NCBI GenBank assembly: GCA_965200765.1
Contig: OZ241380.1
Span: 806,001-870,000 of the forward strand
Source: G965200765 sp965200765
GTDB taxonomy: Bacteria; Pseudomonadota; Gammaproteobacteria; Arenicellales; JAJDZL01
Length of the DNA stretch: 64,000 nt
Direction: 5' to 3'
The translations under genes and the position numbers were made by a program. The notes beneath the pieces were generated by a model. It searched no databases. It saw only the letters and a list, made by a program, of their open reading frames with translations, and was not told the DNA's origin. This document shows positions 43,910 through 53,388 of this stretch, one piece after another; within the stretch, counting starts at the first letter, position 1, and every line of letters starts with the position of its first letter.

Positions 43910-46900
43910 ATGGCACAATCGTATCGCTATGCCTACGGTGGTCGGATTGACCGAAGCCAGAAGCTGAAGTTTACATTCGACGGCAAACGACTTACCGGTT
44001 ATCAGGGCGATACGCTCGCATCGGCATTGCTCGCGAACGGCGTTCGTCTGATTGGAAGAAGTTTCAAATATCATCGGCGCAGGGGTATTTTCGGGATCGG
44101 AATCGAAGAACCGAGTTCACTTGTTACACTACGCGAGGGCAGTCGCACCGAGCCCAATCTGCGCGCCACAGAAATCGAGTTGTTTGATGGACTGGAGGCG
44201 ACTTCCCAGAACCGATGGCCAACTTTGCGGTTCGACATCGGGTCACTCGCGAATCTGGCATCGCCGATGTTGCCGGCCGGGTTTTACTACAAGACGTTCA
44301 TGTGGCCGGCATCTCGATGGATGTTTTATGAACACTGGATCCGAAAAGCCGCGGGTCTTGGGCATTCTCCTACAGAGAATGATGCAGACAATTATTCCAG
44401 GAGATTTGATTTTTGTGATGTGCTGGTAGTTGGTGGCGGACCCGCCGGCTTGTGTGCAGCACTGGCCGCTGGTCAAGCCGGTGCCAATGTCATGCTTGTG
44501 GATGAGACGGCCCGGTTTGGTGGACAACTGGCCTACGACAACAGTTTGCTGAATGGTGCGGCGGCAATGGATTGGGTGCAACAAACCGTTGAACAACTGG
44601 ATGCAATGCCCAATGTACAAGTGTTGAAGAGAACCACAGCTGCCGGATACTATGATCAGAATTTGATTGCTGCTGTGGAACGCGTTTCCGACCATTTGCC
44701 AATTCCACCTGATTTTCAGGACCGTCAGCGACTACGTCTGATTCGTGCGACACAAGTTGTGCTGGCCTGCGGTGCCATTGAGCGGCCCATTGCGTTTGGT
44801 GGCAATGACAAGCCCGGCGTGATGCTTGCTTCGGCCGTGCGGGGATATGCAACTCAGTTTGCGGTGCAGGCCGGCAAGCGCGCCGTGGTATTCACAAACA
44901 ACGACAGTGCATATGCAACCGTGTCAGCGTTGAAAAACATCGCGGTTGAAGTGGTTGCAGTAGTGGATTGTCGTTCAGAATCGGCCGGCGAGACGGCCTT
45001 GTCGCATTTGGGAGATACAAGATTGATGCAAGGTTATGTTGTTACCGGAACCACTGGCAAAGGAAAGATTCGTTCCATTGAAGTCTCAAGACTGCTAGAT
45101 GATGAAACGATTTTGGGGGCCGAGCGAATCGAGTGTGACGTGCTGTGCGTGTCCGGCGGTTGGAACCCGACCATTCATTTGTTTTCGCAAGCGCAGGGAA
45201 AACTTCGATTTGATGACGACATTGGATCGTTTGTTGCCGCTGAACAAAAGAAAAATATACGACTGGCTGGCAGTGTAGATGGTGAATTTGAATTGTCGGA
45301 CTGTTTGAAACAGGGTCACCAAGCAGGAATCGAAGCCGCCAGAGAAGCCGGTTTTTCCAGCAGTATGGAAGTGGAGTTGCCTGTTGCTGAGCAAGCTAAA
45401 TCTTCACCGACAAAATGTGTCTGGAAAGTGCCGACACCTGCCAAAAAGCACGTTAAGCAGTTTATAGACATTCAAAACGACGTTACAGTGAATGATCTGG
45501 AATTGGCGGTGCGCGAAGGCTATATTTCTGTCGAACATTTGAAGCGCTATACCACGCTGGGTATGGGAACAGACCAGGGTCGTTCAAGCAATGTGATTGG
45601 CTTGGCGAATCTGGCGAGAGTGAGAGGTGAAGATATCCCTGCTGTTGGGCACACGACGTTCCGTCCGCCGTTTACACCCATGTGTCTGGGAACAATTGCC
45701 GCGGACGAGCACGGCAAGCATATGACCCCGTTGCGACGCACTCCATTGCATGACTGGCATGTTGAAAACAACGGAATCATGCAAAATTCGGGAGTCTGGC
45801 AACGCGCCACTTGCTATCCCCGGACTGGCGAGCAAATCGCTGATGCGATCGTGAGGGAAACCCGGCATGTCCGCTCCAAAGTGGGGCTTGTGGATGTATC
45901 GACACTGGGGAAAATCGAGTTGCAGGGCAGAGATGTTGCAGAATTTCTGGAGCGCGTCTATATCAATCGCTGGAAATCCTTGCAAATTGGACGATGCCGG
46001 TACGGTTTGATGCTTCGCGAAGACGGAATTGTGTTTGATGACGGGACCTCAACTCGAGTCGCAGAGAATGAATACTATATGACGACAACAACCGGGAATG
46101 CCGGTCCTGTGATGGAACATCTTGAGTTTTATTCACAGACAGTCTGGCCAGAGTTGCACGTTCATTTGACTTCGGTGAGTGACCAGTGGGCTGGCATGGC
46201 CCTTGCGGGGCCGCTGAGTCGAGATGTGTTGGCGGCGGTTGTCAGGAACACCGGTGTTGATAATGAAAGCCTGCCTTATCTCGGCTATGTTGAAGGCGAA
46301 ATCGAAGGAGTTCCTGTACGAATTTTTCGAGTCAGTTTTTCAGGTGAGCTGGGTTATGAAATACATACGCCATCCGAGTTTGCCGTTGCAGTTTGGGAGG
46401 AATTGATGGTTGCCGGTCAGCGCTGGGAGATTGCGCCGTACGGATTGGAAGCCTTGACAGTACTACGTATTGAAAAAGGTCATGTTGTGGCGGCGGAACT
46501 GGACGGAACAACAACAGCGGCGGATTTGGGTTTTGGTCGAATGATGAAGAAGGATTCAGATTTTGTCGGCAAGCGTCTGGCACAACGCACGGGGTTGACG
46601 GCTACCGGAAGATTGAGTCTGGTGGGCATTGTCGCGACAGAAGACCGCCCGATTCCCAAAGGTGCTCAAATTGTCGAGCGAAGCGATGATGCACCGCCGG
46701 CCAGTACAATTGGCCACGTAACATCGTCCTGCTTTAGTCCCCATCTCAACAAGGAGATCGGCTTGGCGCTCATTCGAGGCGGAGATCAGCGACTCGGTAA
46801 GAAAGTGTATGCCGCATCACCGTTAACGGGACGAAACGTCGCTGTGGAAATCGCACATCATATATTTTTCGACCCTACAGGGGAACGCGCCCGTGTCTGA
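43910..46900 (+). CDS. soxA: Sarcosine oxidase alpha subunit
   Basis: A 996-residue subunit. The N-terminus is a ferredoxin-like fold (KFTFDGKRLTGYQGDTLASALLANG). It is followed by an NAD-binding dinucleotide fold (VVGGGPAGLCAALAAGQAG) and a C-terminal aminomethyltransferase (GcvT-like) half from about residue 590, which binds tetrahydrofolate and captures the one-carbon unit as methylene-THF. The ATG at 43910 is used; the longer frame beginning inside soxD is an artefact. It overlaps soxG by eight bases. Confidence 0.95.
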   Translation: MAQSYRYAYGGRIDRSQKLKFTFDGKRLTGYQGDTLASALLANGVRLIGRSFKYHRRRGIFGIGIEEPSSLVTLREGSRTEPNLRATEIELFDGLEATSQNRWPTLRFDIGSLANLASPMLPAGFYYKTFMWPASRWMFYEHWIRKAAGLGHSPTENDADNYSRRFDFCDVLVVGGGPAGLCAALAAGQAGANVMLVDETARFGGQLAYDNSLLNGAAAMDWVQQTVEQLDAMPNVQVLKRTTAAGYYDQNLIAAVERVSDHLPIPPDFQDRQRLRLIRATQVVLACGAIERPIAFGGNDKPGVMLASAVRGYATQFAVQAGKRAVVFTNNDSAYATVSALKNIAVEVVAVVDCRSESAGETALSHLGDTRLMQGYVVTGTTGKGKIRSIEVSRLLDDETILGAERIECDVLCVSGGWNPTIHLFSQAQGKLRFDDDIGSFVAAEQKKNIRLAGSVDGEFELSDCLKQGHQAGIEAAREAGFSSSMEVELPVAEQAKSSPTKCVWKVPTPAKKHVKQFIDIQNDVTVNDLELAVREGYISVEHLKRYTTLGMGTDQGRSSNVIGLANLARVRGEDIPAVGHTTFRPPFTPMCLGTIAADEHGKHMTPLRRTPLHDWHVENNGIMQNSGVWQRATCYPRTGEQIADAIVRETRHVRSKVGLVDVSTLGKIELQGRDVAEFLERVYINRWKSLQIGRCRYGLMLREDGIVFDDGTSTRVAENEYYMTTTTGNAGPVMEHLEFYSQTVWPELHVHLTSVSDQWAGMALAGPLSRDVLAAVVRNTGVDNESLPYLGYVEGEIEGVPVRIFRVSFSGELGYEIHTPSEFAVAVWEELMVAGQRWEIAPYGLEALTVLRIEKGHVVAAELDGTTTAADLGFGRMMKKDSDFVGKRLAQRTGLTATGRLSLVGIVATEDRPIPKGAQIVERSDDAPPASTIGHVTSSCFSPHLNKEIGLALIRGGDQRLGKKVYAASPLTGRNVAVEIAHHIFFDPTGERARV

Positions 46901-47486
46901 TTCCAAATCCAGCTCCGTTTTGCAGAATCATTACAAGCCCGGCGATTATGGCGCAGTAATCGGTGCAATTCCAGGTGTAATGTTCAAGGAAAGACGAGTT
47001 GCGTCGTTGTTTCAGATCAATGGTTTGCGTTCGTTCAATTCAGAAGTGTTCCAGTCCTTGGGCGTTTCGCAACTGCCGACAAGTAACAAGTCGGTAATCG
47101 GTGATGATGTTGTGTTGATGTGGAATGGGCCGGGTATGGTGTTGCTGGAGTCCGAAATTCAATCATCCAAAGAGATTGGAAGAGAAGTTCGCACCTTGTT
47201 GGAGTCGACAGATGCGACGGTAACGGATTTATCATCGGCGAGAACCATTCTTCGAGCTTCAGGCAACGATGTCCGTGAATTTCTGAAAAAGGGATGCCCG
47301 GTGAATGTTGACATTCTCGGCACGGGTGATGTGGTTTCTACTTTATTGGGCCACAATAGCGTGACGATTCATTGTGTTGACACTTCATTTGACATTTACA
47401 TACTGCAGAGCTTTGGTTTGGACCTGTGGCACTGGTGTCAACATAATGCTCGCGAGTTCGGTTATCGGGTTGAAACAGTTCTCTGA
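46893..47486 (+). CDS. soxG: Sarcosine oxidase gamma subunit
   Basis: A 197-residue subunit of the GcvT-like gamma type, with SSARTILRASGNDVREFLKKGCPVNV and a C-terminal DIYILQSFGLDLWHWC. The start is GTG at 46893 inside the end of soxA. It completes the soxBDAG operon; no glyA or purU gene follows as in some sox operons, and an ABC importer comes next instead. Confidence 0.92.
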   Translation: MSDSKSSSVLQNHYKPGDYGAVIGAIPGVMFKERRVASLFQINGLRSFNSEVFQSLGVSQLPTSNKSVIGDDVVLMWNGPGMVLLESEIQSSKEIGREVRTLLESTDATVTDLSSARTILRASGNDVREFLKKGCPVNVDILGTGDVVSTLLGHNSVTIHCVDTSFDIYILQSFGLDLWHWCQHNAREFGYRVETVL

Positions 47487-47610
47487 GTGCAACGAGCTAT
47501 AACAAATTTAGCCATCTTCAAGTGATTGCATTTGAATCACAAGGCGTAAACGAATAATATTGATTGGGAATACTTTCAAATTTTCAAACAAAGTGGTAAA
47601 TACAAATCTT

Positions 47611-48846
47611 ATGAATATGAAATCAATGAAAATCATTGCAGCAAGCATTTTTACTTTAGGAATGCTGGTCTCATCCCATTCACTGGCAAAGGTGGAAGGT
47701 GACACAATCACACTGGGTGCCGCAGTTTCCTTGACAGGCAAGTACACGACGGCTGGCAATCACACGAAAAATGGTTACGACCTCGCCATCACGCGCCTCA
47801 ATGAAATGGGCGGAGTTACTGTCGATGGCAAGCAGTACAAACTGGCAGTGAAATACTACGATGATGAGTCGACACCCGCACGGGGTGCTCAGTTGGCGGA
47901 ACGACTCATTCAGCAAGATGGTGTCACATTTATGCTGGGTCCTTACAGTTCCGGCTTGACCAAGGCGATCGCTCCGGTAACGGAGAAATACAAGATTCCC
48001 ATGGTTGAAGGCAACGGTGCTTCACGCTCCTTGTTCAATAAAGGCTACAAGTATTTGTTCGCGGTTCTGTCGACATCCGAGCAGTATCTTGCGGAAGCGA
48101 TTAATCTGGCGGCCGAGCAGGCCAAGGCAGATGGAAAGAGTCCCGCGGACCTGACGGTTGCCCTTGCCGTTGAAAATGATCCATTTTCGCTTGATATTCG
48201 CGCCGGTGTAGTTGACATGGTCAACATGTATGGCATGAAATTGGTTGTTGATGACAAATTGCCGCGCGAGTTGAATGACATGACTGCAACTTTGACCAAG
48301 GTCAAGGCGTTGAAGCCAGACTTGCTAGTAGTCTCCGGTCACTCGAAAGGTGCTGCGCTGGCAGCTCGCCAAGTGGAACAGCAACAGGTGAATGTTCCCA
48401 TGATTGCTCTGACTCACTGTGAATCAGCAGCGGTGCATGATGCGGAGAAATTTGGTACTGCTGCCGAAAACTTCCTTTGTGCGACTCAATGGTCCGAAAA
48501 AATGAGCTATGCGGATCAATGGTTCGGTTCGGCAGGGGATTACGCCAAAACGTTTGAAGCGGAATTTGGCTATGTTCCACCTTATCAAGCAGCGGAATCC
48601 ACCGCGTCGGTTCTCGTCTATGCGAATGCAATCGAACGCGCCAACAGTTTTGACACTGATGCGGTTCGAGATGCGCTGGCGGCGACAGAAATTCAAACAT
48701 TCTACGGTAATGTCAAGTTTGACGAAACTGGCAAGAACATTGCAAAACCGATGGCCCTGCGTCAAATTCAAGGCGGCGAATACAAGGTTGTCGCACCGAT
48801 CAACTGGGCTGAAGCTTCTCTTGTACATCCCCGACCGATGAACTAG
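47611..48846 (+). CDS. LivJ/LivK-type substrate-binding protein
   Basis: A 411-residue periplasmic binding protein of the branched-chain amino acid type. A signal peptide (hydrophobic core IIAASIFTLGMLVSS, likely cut after SLA) leads into ITLGAAVSLTGKYTTAGNHTKNGYDLAI, the start of the Peripla_BP_6 fold. It captures the ligand for LivHMGF encoded downstream. The ligand is unknown: this family also binds amides, urea, aromatic acids and other small compounds, and the sox operon upstream suggests a methylated amine or amino acid. The ATG at 47611 is preferred over a TTG at 47560. Confidence 0.88.
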   Translation: MNMKSMKIIAASIFTLGMLVSSHSLAKVEGDTITLGAAVSLTGKYTTAGNHTKNGYDLAITRLNEMGGVTVDGKQYKLAVKYYDDESTPARGAQLAERLIQQDGVTFMLGPYSSGLTKAIAPVTEKYKIPMVEGNGASRSLFNKGYKYLFAVLSTSEQYLAEAINLAAEQAKADGKSPADLTVALAVENDPFSLDIRAGVVDMVNMYGMKLVVDDKLPRELNDMTATLTKVKALKPDLLVVSGHSKGAALAARQVEQQQVNVPMIALTHCESAAVHDAEKFGTAAENFLCATQWSEKMSYADQWFGSAGDYAKTFEAEFGYVPPYQAAESTASVLVYANAIERANSFDTDAVRDALAATEIQTFYGNVKFDETGKNIAKPMALRQIQGGEYKVVAPINWAEASLVHPRPMN

Positions 48847-48873
48847 TTCGTCTGAATTTTGAAAATGGTTTCA

Positions 48874-48906
48874 CTAGTCGACTTCTGAATAGCAGAAGTC
48901 GACTAG
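48874..48906 (+). terminator. Strong hairpin between the binding-protein gene and the permease genes
   Basis: CTAGTCGACTTCTG (48874-48887) and its exact reverse complement (48893-48906) form a 14-bp stem with the five-base loop AATAG. No T-run follows, so full termination is unlikely. In this position it would protect the 3' end of the binding-protein mRNA and lower expression of livH onwards, which gives the usual excess of binding protein. Confidence 0.75.
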
Positions 48907-48912
48907 CGAGCG

Positions 48913-49818
48913 TTGCTTGTGGACAACCTGCTCATACTTTTTGACGCGCCGGTTTTCGGACTGCAGTTGCTGATCAACGGATTGCTGGTGGGTGCGATTT
49001 TTGCACTTGCAGCATATGGACTCGCGCTGGTTTGGGGCGTGATGAATATTATCAACGTCACTCAAGGCGAGTTTGTCATACTGGGCGGCTATGTGACCTT
49101 CTATCTTTCCAATGCAGGTATCCACCCGATTGCAGGTATCCCGGTCGCAGCAATAGTGCTATTTCTGCTGGGATGGTTGCTATATCGCTCTGTGGTATTT
49201 CGCATTGTTGACCGCGACTTGTTTACGTCTTTGCTTGCTACGTTCGGCTTGAGCATTTTGCTACAGCAGTTGATGAACGAACTTTTTGGTGCCAATGTTC
49301 AGACTGCACAAACCGAATTTGGCACTGTTCTCCTGTATGATGGATTGATTGCAGTACCTTGGATACAGGTGGTTGCTTTTGTTTTGGCATTGGTCATCGG
49401 GAGTGTCTTGGTCGTTTTTCTCAAGAAATCCCGAATGGGGCAGTCTATTCGAGCGACCGCACAAAATGCTCGCGCGGCGCGTATCATGGGGATCAATACA
49501 GATCGAGTGTATGCCTTCACCTATTCGCTGAATGCAGCTATCTGTGGAGCAGCTGGTGCATTGGTGGTAATGACTTGGGTGATTCATCCATTTTTTGGAC
49601 TTACCTACACGGTTCGCTCATTTATGATTGTCATTATTGCCGGGCTTGGAAATCTGACGGGCGTTGTTGTCGCCGGACTTGGACTCGGTTCGCTTGAAAA
49701 ATTTGCCGGCTTCATACTCGGCGCAGAATTTGAAGCGGCATTTATATTTTCGCTTTTGGTAGTCATACTGGTTGTTCGCAACATGGTGCTTGCCAAGCAA
49801 CGCAAATACCTGAAATAA
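48913..49818 (+). CDS. livH: Branched-chain amino acid-type ABC permease LivH
   Basis: A 301-residue inner-membrane permease with about eight helices and the typical GLLVGAIFALAAYGLALVWGVMNIINVTQGEFVILGGYVTF and RMGQSIRATAQNARAARIMGI (the loop that contacts the ATPases). TTG 48913 or GTG 48919 is the start; both lie right after the 14-bp hairpin. It partners with the following LivM-type permease. Confidence 0.92.
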   Translation: MLVDNLLILFDAPVFGLQLLINGLLVGAIFALAAYGLALVWGVMNIINVTQGEFVILGGYVTFYLSNAGIHPIAGIPVAAIVLFLLGWLLYRSVVFRIVDRDLFTSLLATFGLSILLQQLMNELFGANVQTAQTEFGTVLLYDGLIAVPWIQVVAFVLALVIGSVLVVFLKKSRMGQSIRATAQNARAARIMGINTDRVYAFTYSLNAAICGAAGALVVMTWVIHPFFGLTYTVRSFMIVIIAGLGNLTGVVVAGLGLGSLEKFAGFILGAEFEAAFIFSLLVVILVVRNMVLAKQRKYLK

Positions 49819-49826
49819 CATCGAAA

Positions 49827-50873
49827 ATGAAGAACAAAATTCTCATCTATTTCGGGATTACAGTCGTTGGACTGTTTGCACCCTTGCTGTTTCCGAATTA
49901 TCAGACGCAGTTGGCATTTCTCTGGGTAATGATTGTGTTCGCACTCACTTGGGATATTGTTGGCGGGCAGATGGGATACAACTCGTTTGGCAATATTTTG
50001 TTCTTCGGCATCGGTATGTATGTAACTGCAATTATTCAGCGAGATCTGTTTTTTGATGTCAATGAATATGCCAATTTGGCGGGCAGTGAACTGACGATGC
50101 TGACACCATTGCAGTACTTGGCCGGACTTGGCCTGGGGCTGGCGGCCGGTGCAGTGGTCTGCGTTGCTGTTGCGGTGATTTTGGGGGCCGGAATTCTTGG
50201 AATGCGGGGGCACTACTTCGCAATCTGTACGCTTGGACTGGGAATTGCCGCGGGTGAGATATTTTCAGGCATTGACTATGTTGGAGCGGGTTCCGGACTC
50301 GTTACACCTTTATTTCCGGAAACGCTCGGAGTGCGTTCACTGTTTTACTACTACCTGTTTTTCGCAATTGCTGTGTTGACATTTTTTGTCTTGAAGTTCT
50401 TGTACGGCAGTCGATTTGGACTGGTGCTCAATGCAATTCGGGACAACGAAGACAAGGCCGAAGCGATGGGGATCCCCACAGTTCGAGTCAAGATCATTGC
50501 GTGGTCGTTGGCGGCCGTGTTTCTTGCGCTGGTAGGCGGTGGAGTTGGCAATCTGGTTGGTTTTATTGATCCAATTGATGTGGCATTTGCCGGTACGACG
50601 TTTGGAGTGTGGATGATTTTGATGGCGATTTTGGGTGGCAAGGGAACGTTGCTGGGGCCTATTGTTGGCGCAGTCATTTTTCATATCACTCAGGAAATAT
50701 TCTGGACCTATTTGCTGGGCTGGCAACGCGTGGCACTTGGCTTGCTGATTGTAGTCATAGTTGTTTTTGTTCCGCAGGGAATAATGGGCTTTCTGCGAGA
50801 GTATCGCCCCGAGTGGTTCGGGGAGGTAATCGAGAAAAACGAGGATTTGCAACGAACCGGTGACTCGGTATGA
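49827..50873 (+). CDS. livM: Branched-chain amino acid-type ABC permease LivM
   Basis: A 348-residue permease with about nine hydrophobic segments; AYNSFGN-like QMGYNSFGNILFFGIGMYVTA and the cytoplasmic coupling motif RFGLVLNAIRDNEDKAEAMGI identify the LivM branch. It overlaps livG by four bases, and starts 8 nt after livH. Confidence 0.92.
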   Translation: MKNKILIYFGITVVGLFAPLLFPNYQTQLAFLWVMIVFALTWDIVGGQMGYNSFGNILFFGIGMYVTAIIQRDLFFDVNEYANLAGSELTMLTPLQYLAGLGLGLAAGAVVCVAVAVILGAGILGMRGHYFAICTLGLGIAAGEIFSGIDYVGAGSGLVTPLFPETLGVRSLFYYYLFFAIAVLTFFVLKFLYGSRFGLVLNAIRDNEDKAEAMGIPTVRVKIIAWSLAAVFLALVGGGVGNLVGFIDPIDVAFAGTTFGVWMILMAILGGKGTLLGPIVGAVIFHITQEIFWTYLLGWQRVALGLLIVVIVVFVPQGIMGFLREYRPEWFGEVIEKNEDLQRTGDSV

Positions 50874-51619
50874 GTAATTTGCTGGAAGTTCTCGAAGTTT
50901 CCAAGCGGTTCGGCGGGGTTGTTGCCAACAATTCAATCTCACTGAAGGTGCCGCAAGGAAAAATTATCGGACTCATCGGACCGAATGGGTCCGGAAAAAC
51001 TACGTTGTTCAATTCGATCGTTGGCTACCATCCGATTGACGAAGGTTCCATTCGATTCAACGGAAAGGAAATCTCCACGCTGAGAGTATCGGAGATCGCG
51101 CGGCTTGGACTGATTCGAACATTTCAGCAAACTCGCGTATACGGCGGCATGACCTGTATGGACAACATGCTGATTAGCACGCCGCGCGCACACAGCAGTG
51201 TGGCGGCCATGCTTGCTTCTCACCACCGTGCGGATGTGGACCGCTCGGAGTCGCTCCTGCAGTTTGTCGGTTTGTATGAAAAGCGCAAACTGAGAGCCGG
51301 TGATTTGTCTTTTGGTCAGCAAAAATTGCTGGAATTTGCAATGGGGTTGATGACAAGCCCCTCATTGCTGTTATTGGATGAACCCACTGCAGGAATCAAC
51401 CCTACATTGATTAACGGTTTGATTGACCGTCTGAAAAGGGCTAATACAGAGTTTGGAATCACTTTGTTTGTTATTGAACACAACATGAGAGTGATTATGT
51501 CCCTGGCGGAGCATATTTACTGTCTTGCACATGGAGAATATCTGGCAGAGGGTTCGCCTGATGAAATTCGTGACAATCCTAAAGTGATTGAAGCATATCT
51601 GGGCGGAGGGAGAAAGTAA
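50870..51619 (+). CDS. livG: ABC transporter ATPase LivG
   Basis: A 249-residue ATPase with Walker A GPNGSGKTT, signature LSFGQQKLLEFAMGLM, Walker B LLLLDEPTAGINP and the C-terminal helix ending EIRDNPKVIEAYLGGG typical of LivG. It powers uptake together with LivF. The stop and the livF start share a base (TAATG). Confidence 0.94.
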   Translation: MSNLLEVLEVSKRFGGVVANNSISLKVPQGKIIGLIGPNGSGKTTLFNSIVGYHPIDEGSIRFNGKEISTLRVSEIARLGLIRTFQQTRVYGGMTCMDNMLISTPRAHSSVAAMLASHHRADVDRSESLLQFVGLYEKRKLRAGDLSFGQQKLLEFAMGLMTSPSLLLLDEPTAGINPTLINGLIDRLKRANTEFGITLFVIEHNMRVIMSLAEHIYCLAHGEYLAEGSPDEIRDNPKVIEAYLGGGRK

Positions 51620-52464
51620 TGTTGTCTGACAGCACAAGTCATTCCGCAGAAAATACGGCGTTATCAGTTGACGAAGTGTCCAGACGTTCACAGGAAATCT
51701 TTCGCGAACGTCCGAGTCTGGAAGAGTTGAACAAACTGGTTGAAGGGGCTCCTGTCTGTAGTATAGATCGCTTGAATGCAGGCTATGGCAAAGTTCAGAT
51801 TTTGCATGACTTTCAATTGGTGGTCGGTTGTGGTCAATCGCTTTGTCTGATTGGTCCGAACGGCGCAGGCAAGTCCACTGTGTTGCATTCGATATACGGT
51901 TTTACAGACATCAGAACTGGAACGATCACGGTCAACGGCAACGATGTGACGAAGTTAGGTTCGAATCAAAAGCTACGCGATGCCGGGATTGCGTACATAC
52001 TTCAAGATAATTCCGTTTTTCCGGATATGACAGTAGAGGAAAACCTGTGGATGGGCGGATTTCTGAAAGAATCAGGTGATGAAGCACATGAAGCGGCAGA
52101 GGCGATTCTTGCGAAGTACGATCGTCTGCGCACCCGTCGCAAAGAGCGGGCCGGGGTGTTGTCAGGGGGAGAGCGTCGACTTCTGGAGATTTCACGCGCC
52201 CTGATTATGAATCCGGAAGTACTTTTGGTTGATGAGCCTTCAATCGGGCTGGAACCAAGATATATTGAAATGGTTTTCGAGATTTTGGATGATTTGCAAA
52301 ACTCGGAAGGGAAGACAATACTGATGGTGGAGCAGAACGCTAAAAAGGGCTTGGAGTTTGCCGATATCGGCTATGTTCTGGTTGCTGGTGAGCTTGTAAA
52401 GGCCGGAACTGGTGATGAATTGCTTGCTGACCCGACTGTCGGTAAGCTTTTTCTGGGTGGCTAG
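51619..52464 (+). CDS. livF: ABC transporter ATPase LivF
   Basis: A 281-residue ATPase with Walker A GPNGAGKST, signature LSGGERRLLEISRAL and Walker B VLLVDEPSIGLEP. It has about 45 extra N-terminal residues (acidic, serine-rich, then SRRSQEIFRERPSLEELNKL) before the nucleotide-binding domain, longer than the standard LivF. Whether the extension is translated is uncertain, but the start overlaps the livG stop, which favours it. Last gene of the transporter operon. Confidence 0.92.
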   Translation: MLSDSTSHSAENTALSVDEVSRRSQEIFRERPSLEELNKLVEGAPVCSIDRLNAGYGKVQILHDFQLVVGCGQSLCLIGPNGAGKSTVLHSIYGFTDIRTGTITVNGNDVTKLGSNQKLRDAGIAYILQDNSVFPDMTVEENLWMGGFLKESGDEAHEAAEAILAKYDRLRTRRKERAGVLSGGERRLLEISRALIMNPEVLLVDEPSIGLEPRYIEMVFEILDDLQNSEGKTILMVEQNAKKGLEFADIGYVLVAGELVKAGTGDELLADPTVGKLFLGG

Positions 52465-52663
52465 GACGATTTTACGGGGACAATCCACTCGTACTAATTT
52501 TCTTGCAAACGTTTTTGCGCTAGTGTTTCCTAAAATCGTATTATCCAGTGCTGTTCAAGAATATCTTTCATGATTGAATTCACTAGATCAAACATTCGGG
52601 AATTTTAGTCGCTAAACTGGTTGTGGATTCTGAGATGGAACCACTTCTAGTTTCGGGAATAAA

Positions 52664-53335
52664 TTATGAGTTTCTAATTTTATTCAATTCAGAAGACACT
52701 TCAGGGATGCTCAACAGTTGCTCCAAGAAATATCGAAAATTGTCTTTTTCATCAACTGTTCTCAACCTTACGATTTCATCATAGTCAATTGCCAAGAGAT
52801 CACAGAACTCTCGTCCGGTCAGAATTTCTTCCATACTGATTTTTCGTTTCAATCCGTGATACGCCTGTTCTTTACTGGTTACATTAAAACAACAAATGTA
52901 AATTCGAAACTTGAACTGTATGTATTGTCCATTTTGTTGAGTGAAATCATGTAACACTTTTCGTTCAGCACTCGCTTTCTTGGTATCGAATGCATGTCCA
53001 TCTTTCAATTCCACTACGAAACACGTCTGAATGTTGTCTTCTCTCTTGAATATTAGAAAATCAGGTTCTGCATTTCGACAATCCAGTGTATCGCATTTCT
53101 TCATTTGCTGCTTTGTTGCAAGGAAGATGCCTTCGGGCATTATTTCGTTTGCGAGAAATTCATCCAAATCTGGAATTTGAGTTAGCCTATTAACAATCAT
53201 TCGTTCAAGTTCATTTCCGTTTGATATTGACGTGCCATGCACCATGCTGATCAATTCCCCTAATCTGTTATTTCCAAAAACTCTCCCGTAAGCACCAGAA
53301 CTGTCTTTTGGCTTTCTATCCCTGATTTTTGCCAT
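52664..53335 (-). CDS. Putative type II restriction endonuclease, PD-(D/E)XK fold
   Basis: The 223-residue protein shows a PD-(D/E)XK nuclease core: AEPDFLIFKRE with Asp92, then FVVELKDG with Glu109 and Lys111, and an earlier helix with NELERM (Glu43). After the core it has KRKISMEEILTGREFCDLLAI. It lies 53 nt downstream of a DNA methyltransferase gene on the same strand, the classic order of a type II restriction-modification pair. I do not recognise the recognition specificity. Confidence 0.78.
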   Translation of the reverse strand: MAKIRDRKPKDSSGAYGRVFGNNRLGELISMVHGTSISNGNELERMIVNRLTQIPDLDEFLANEIMPEGIFLATKQQMKKCDTLDCRNAEPDFLIFKREDNIQTCFVVELKDGHAFDTKKASAERKVLHDFTQQNGQYIQFKFRIYICCFNVTSKEQAYHGLKRKISMEEILTGREFCDLLAIDYDEIVRLRTVDEKDNFRYFLEQLLSIPEVSSELNKIRNS

Positions 53336-53388
53336 ATATCGACTCCGAAATCGGCATTAATTTACAGAAACAAATATCTATGTGACGA

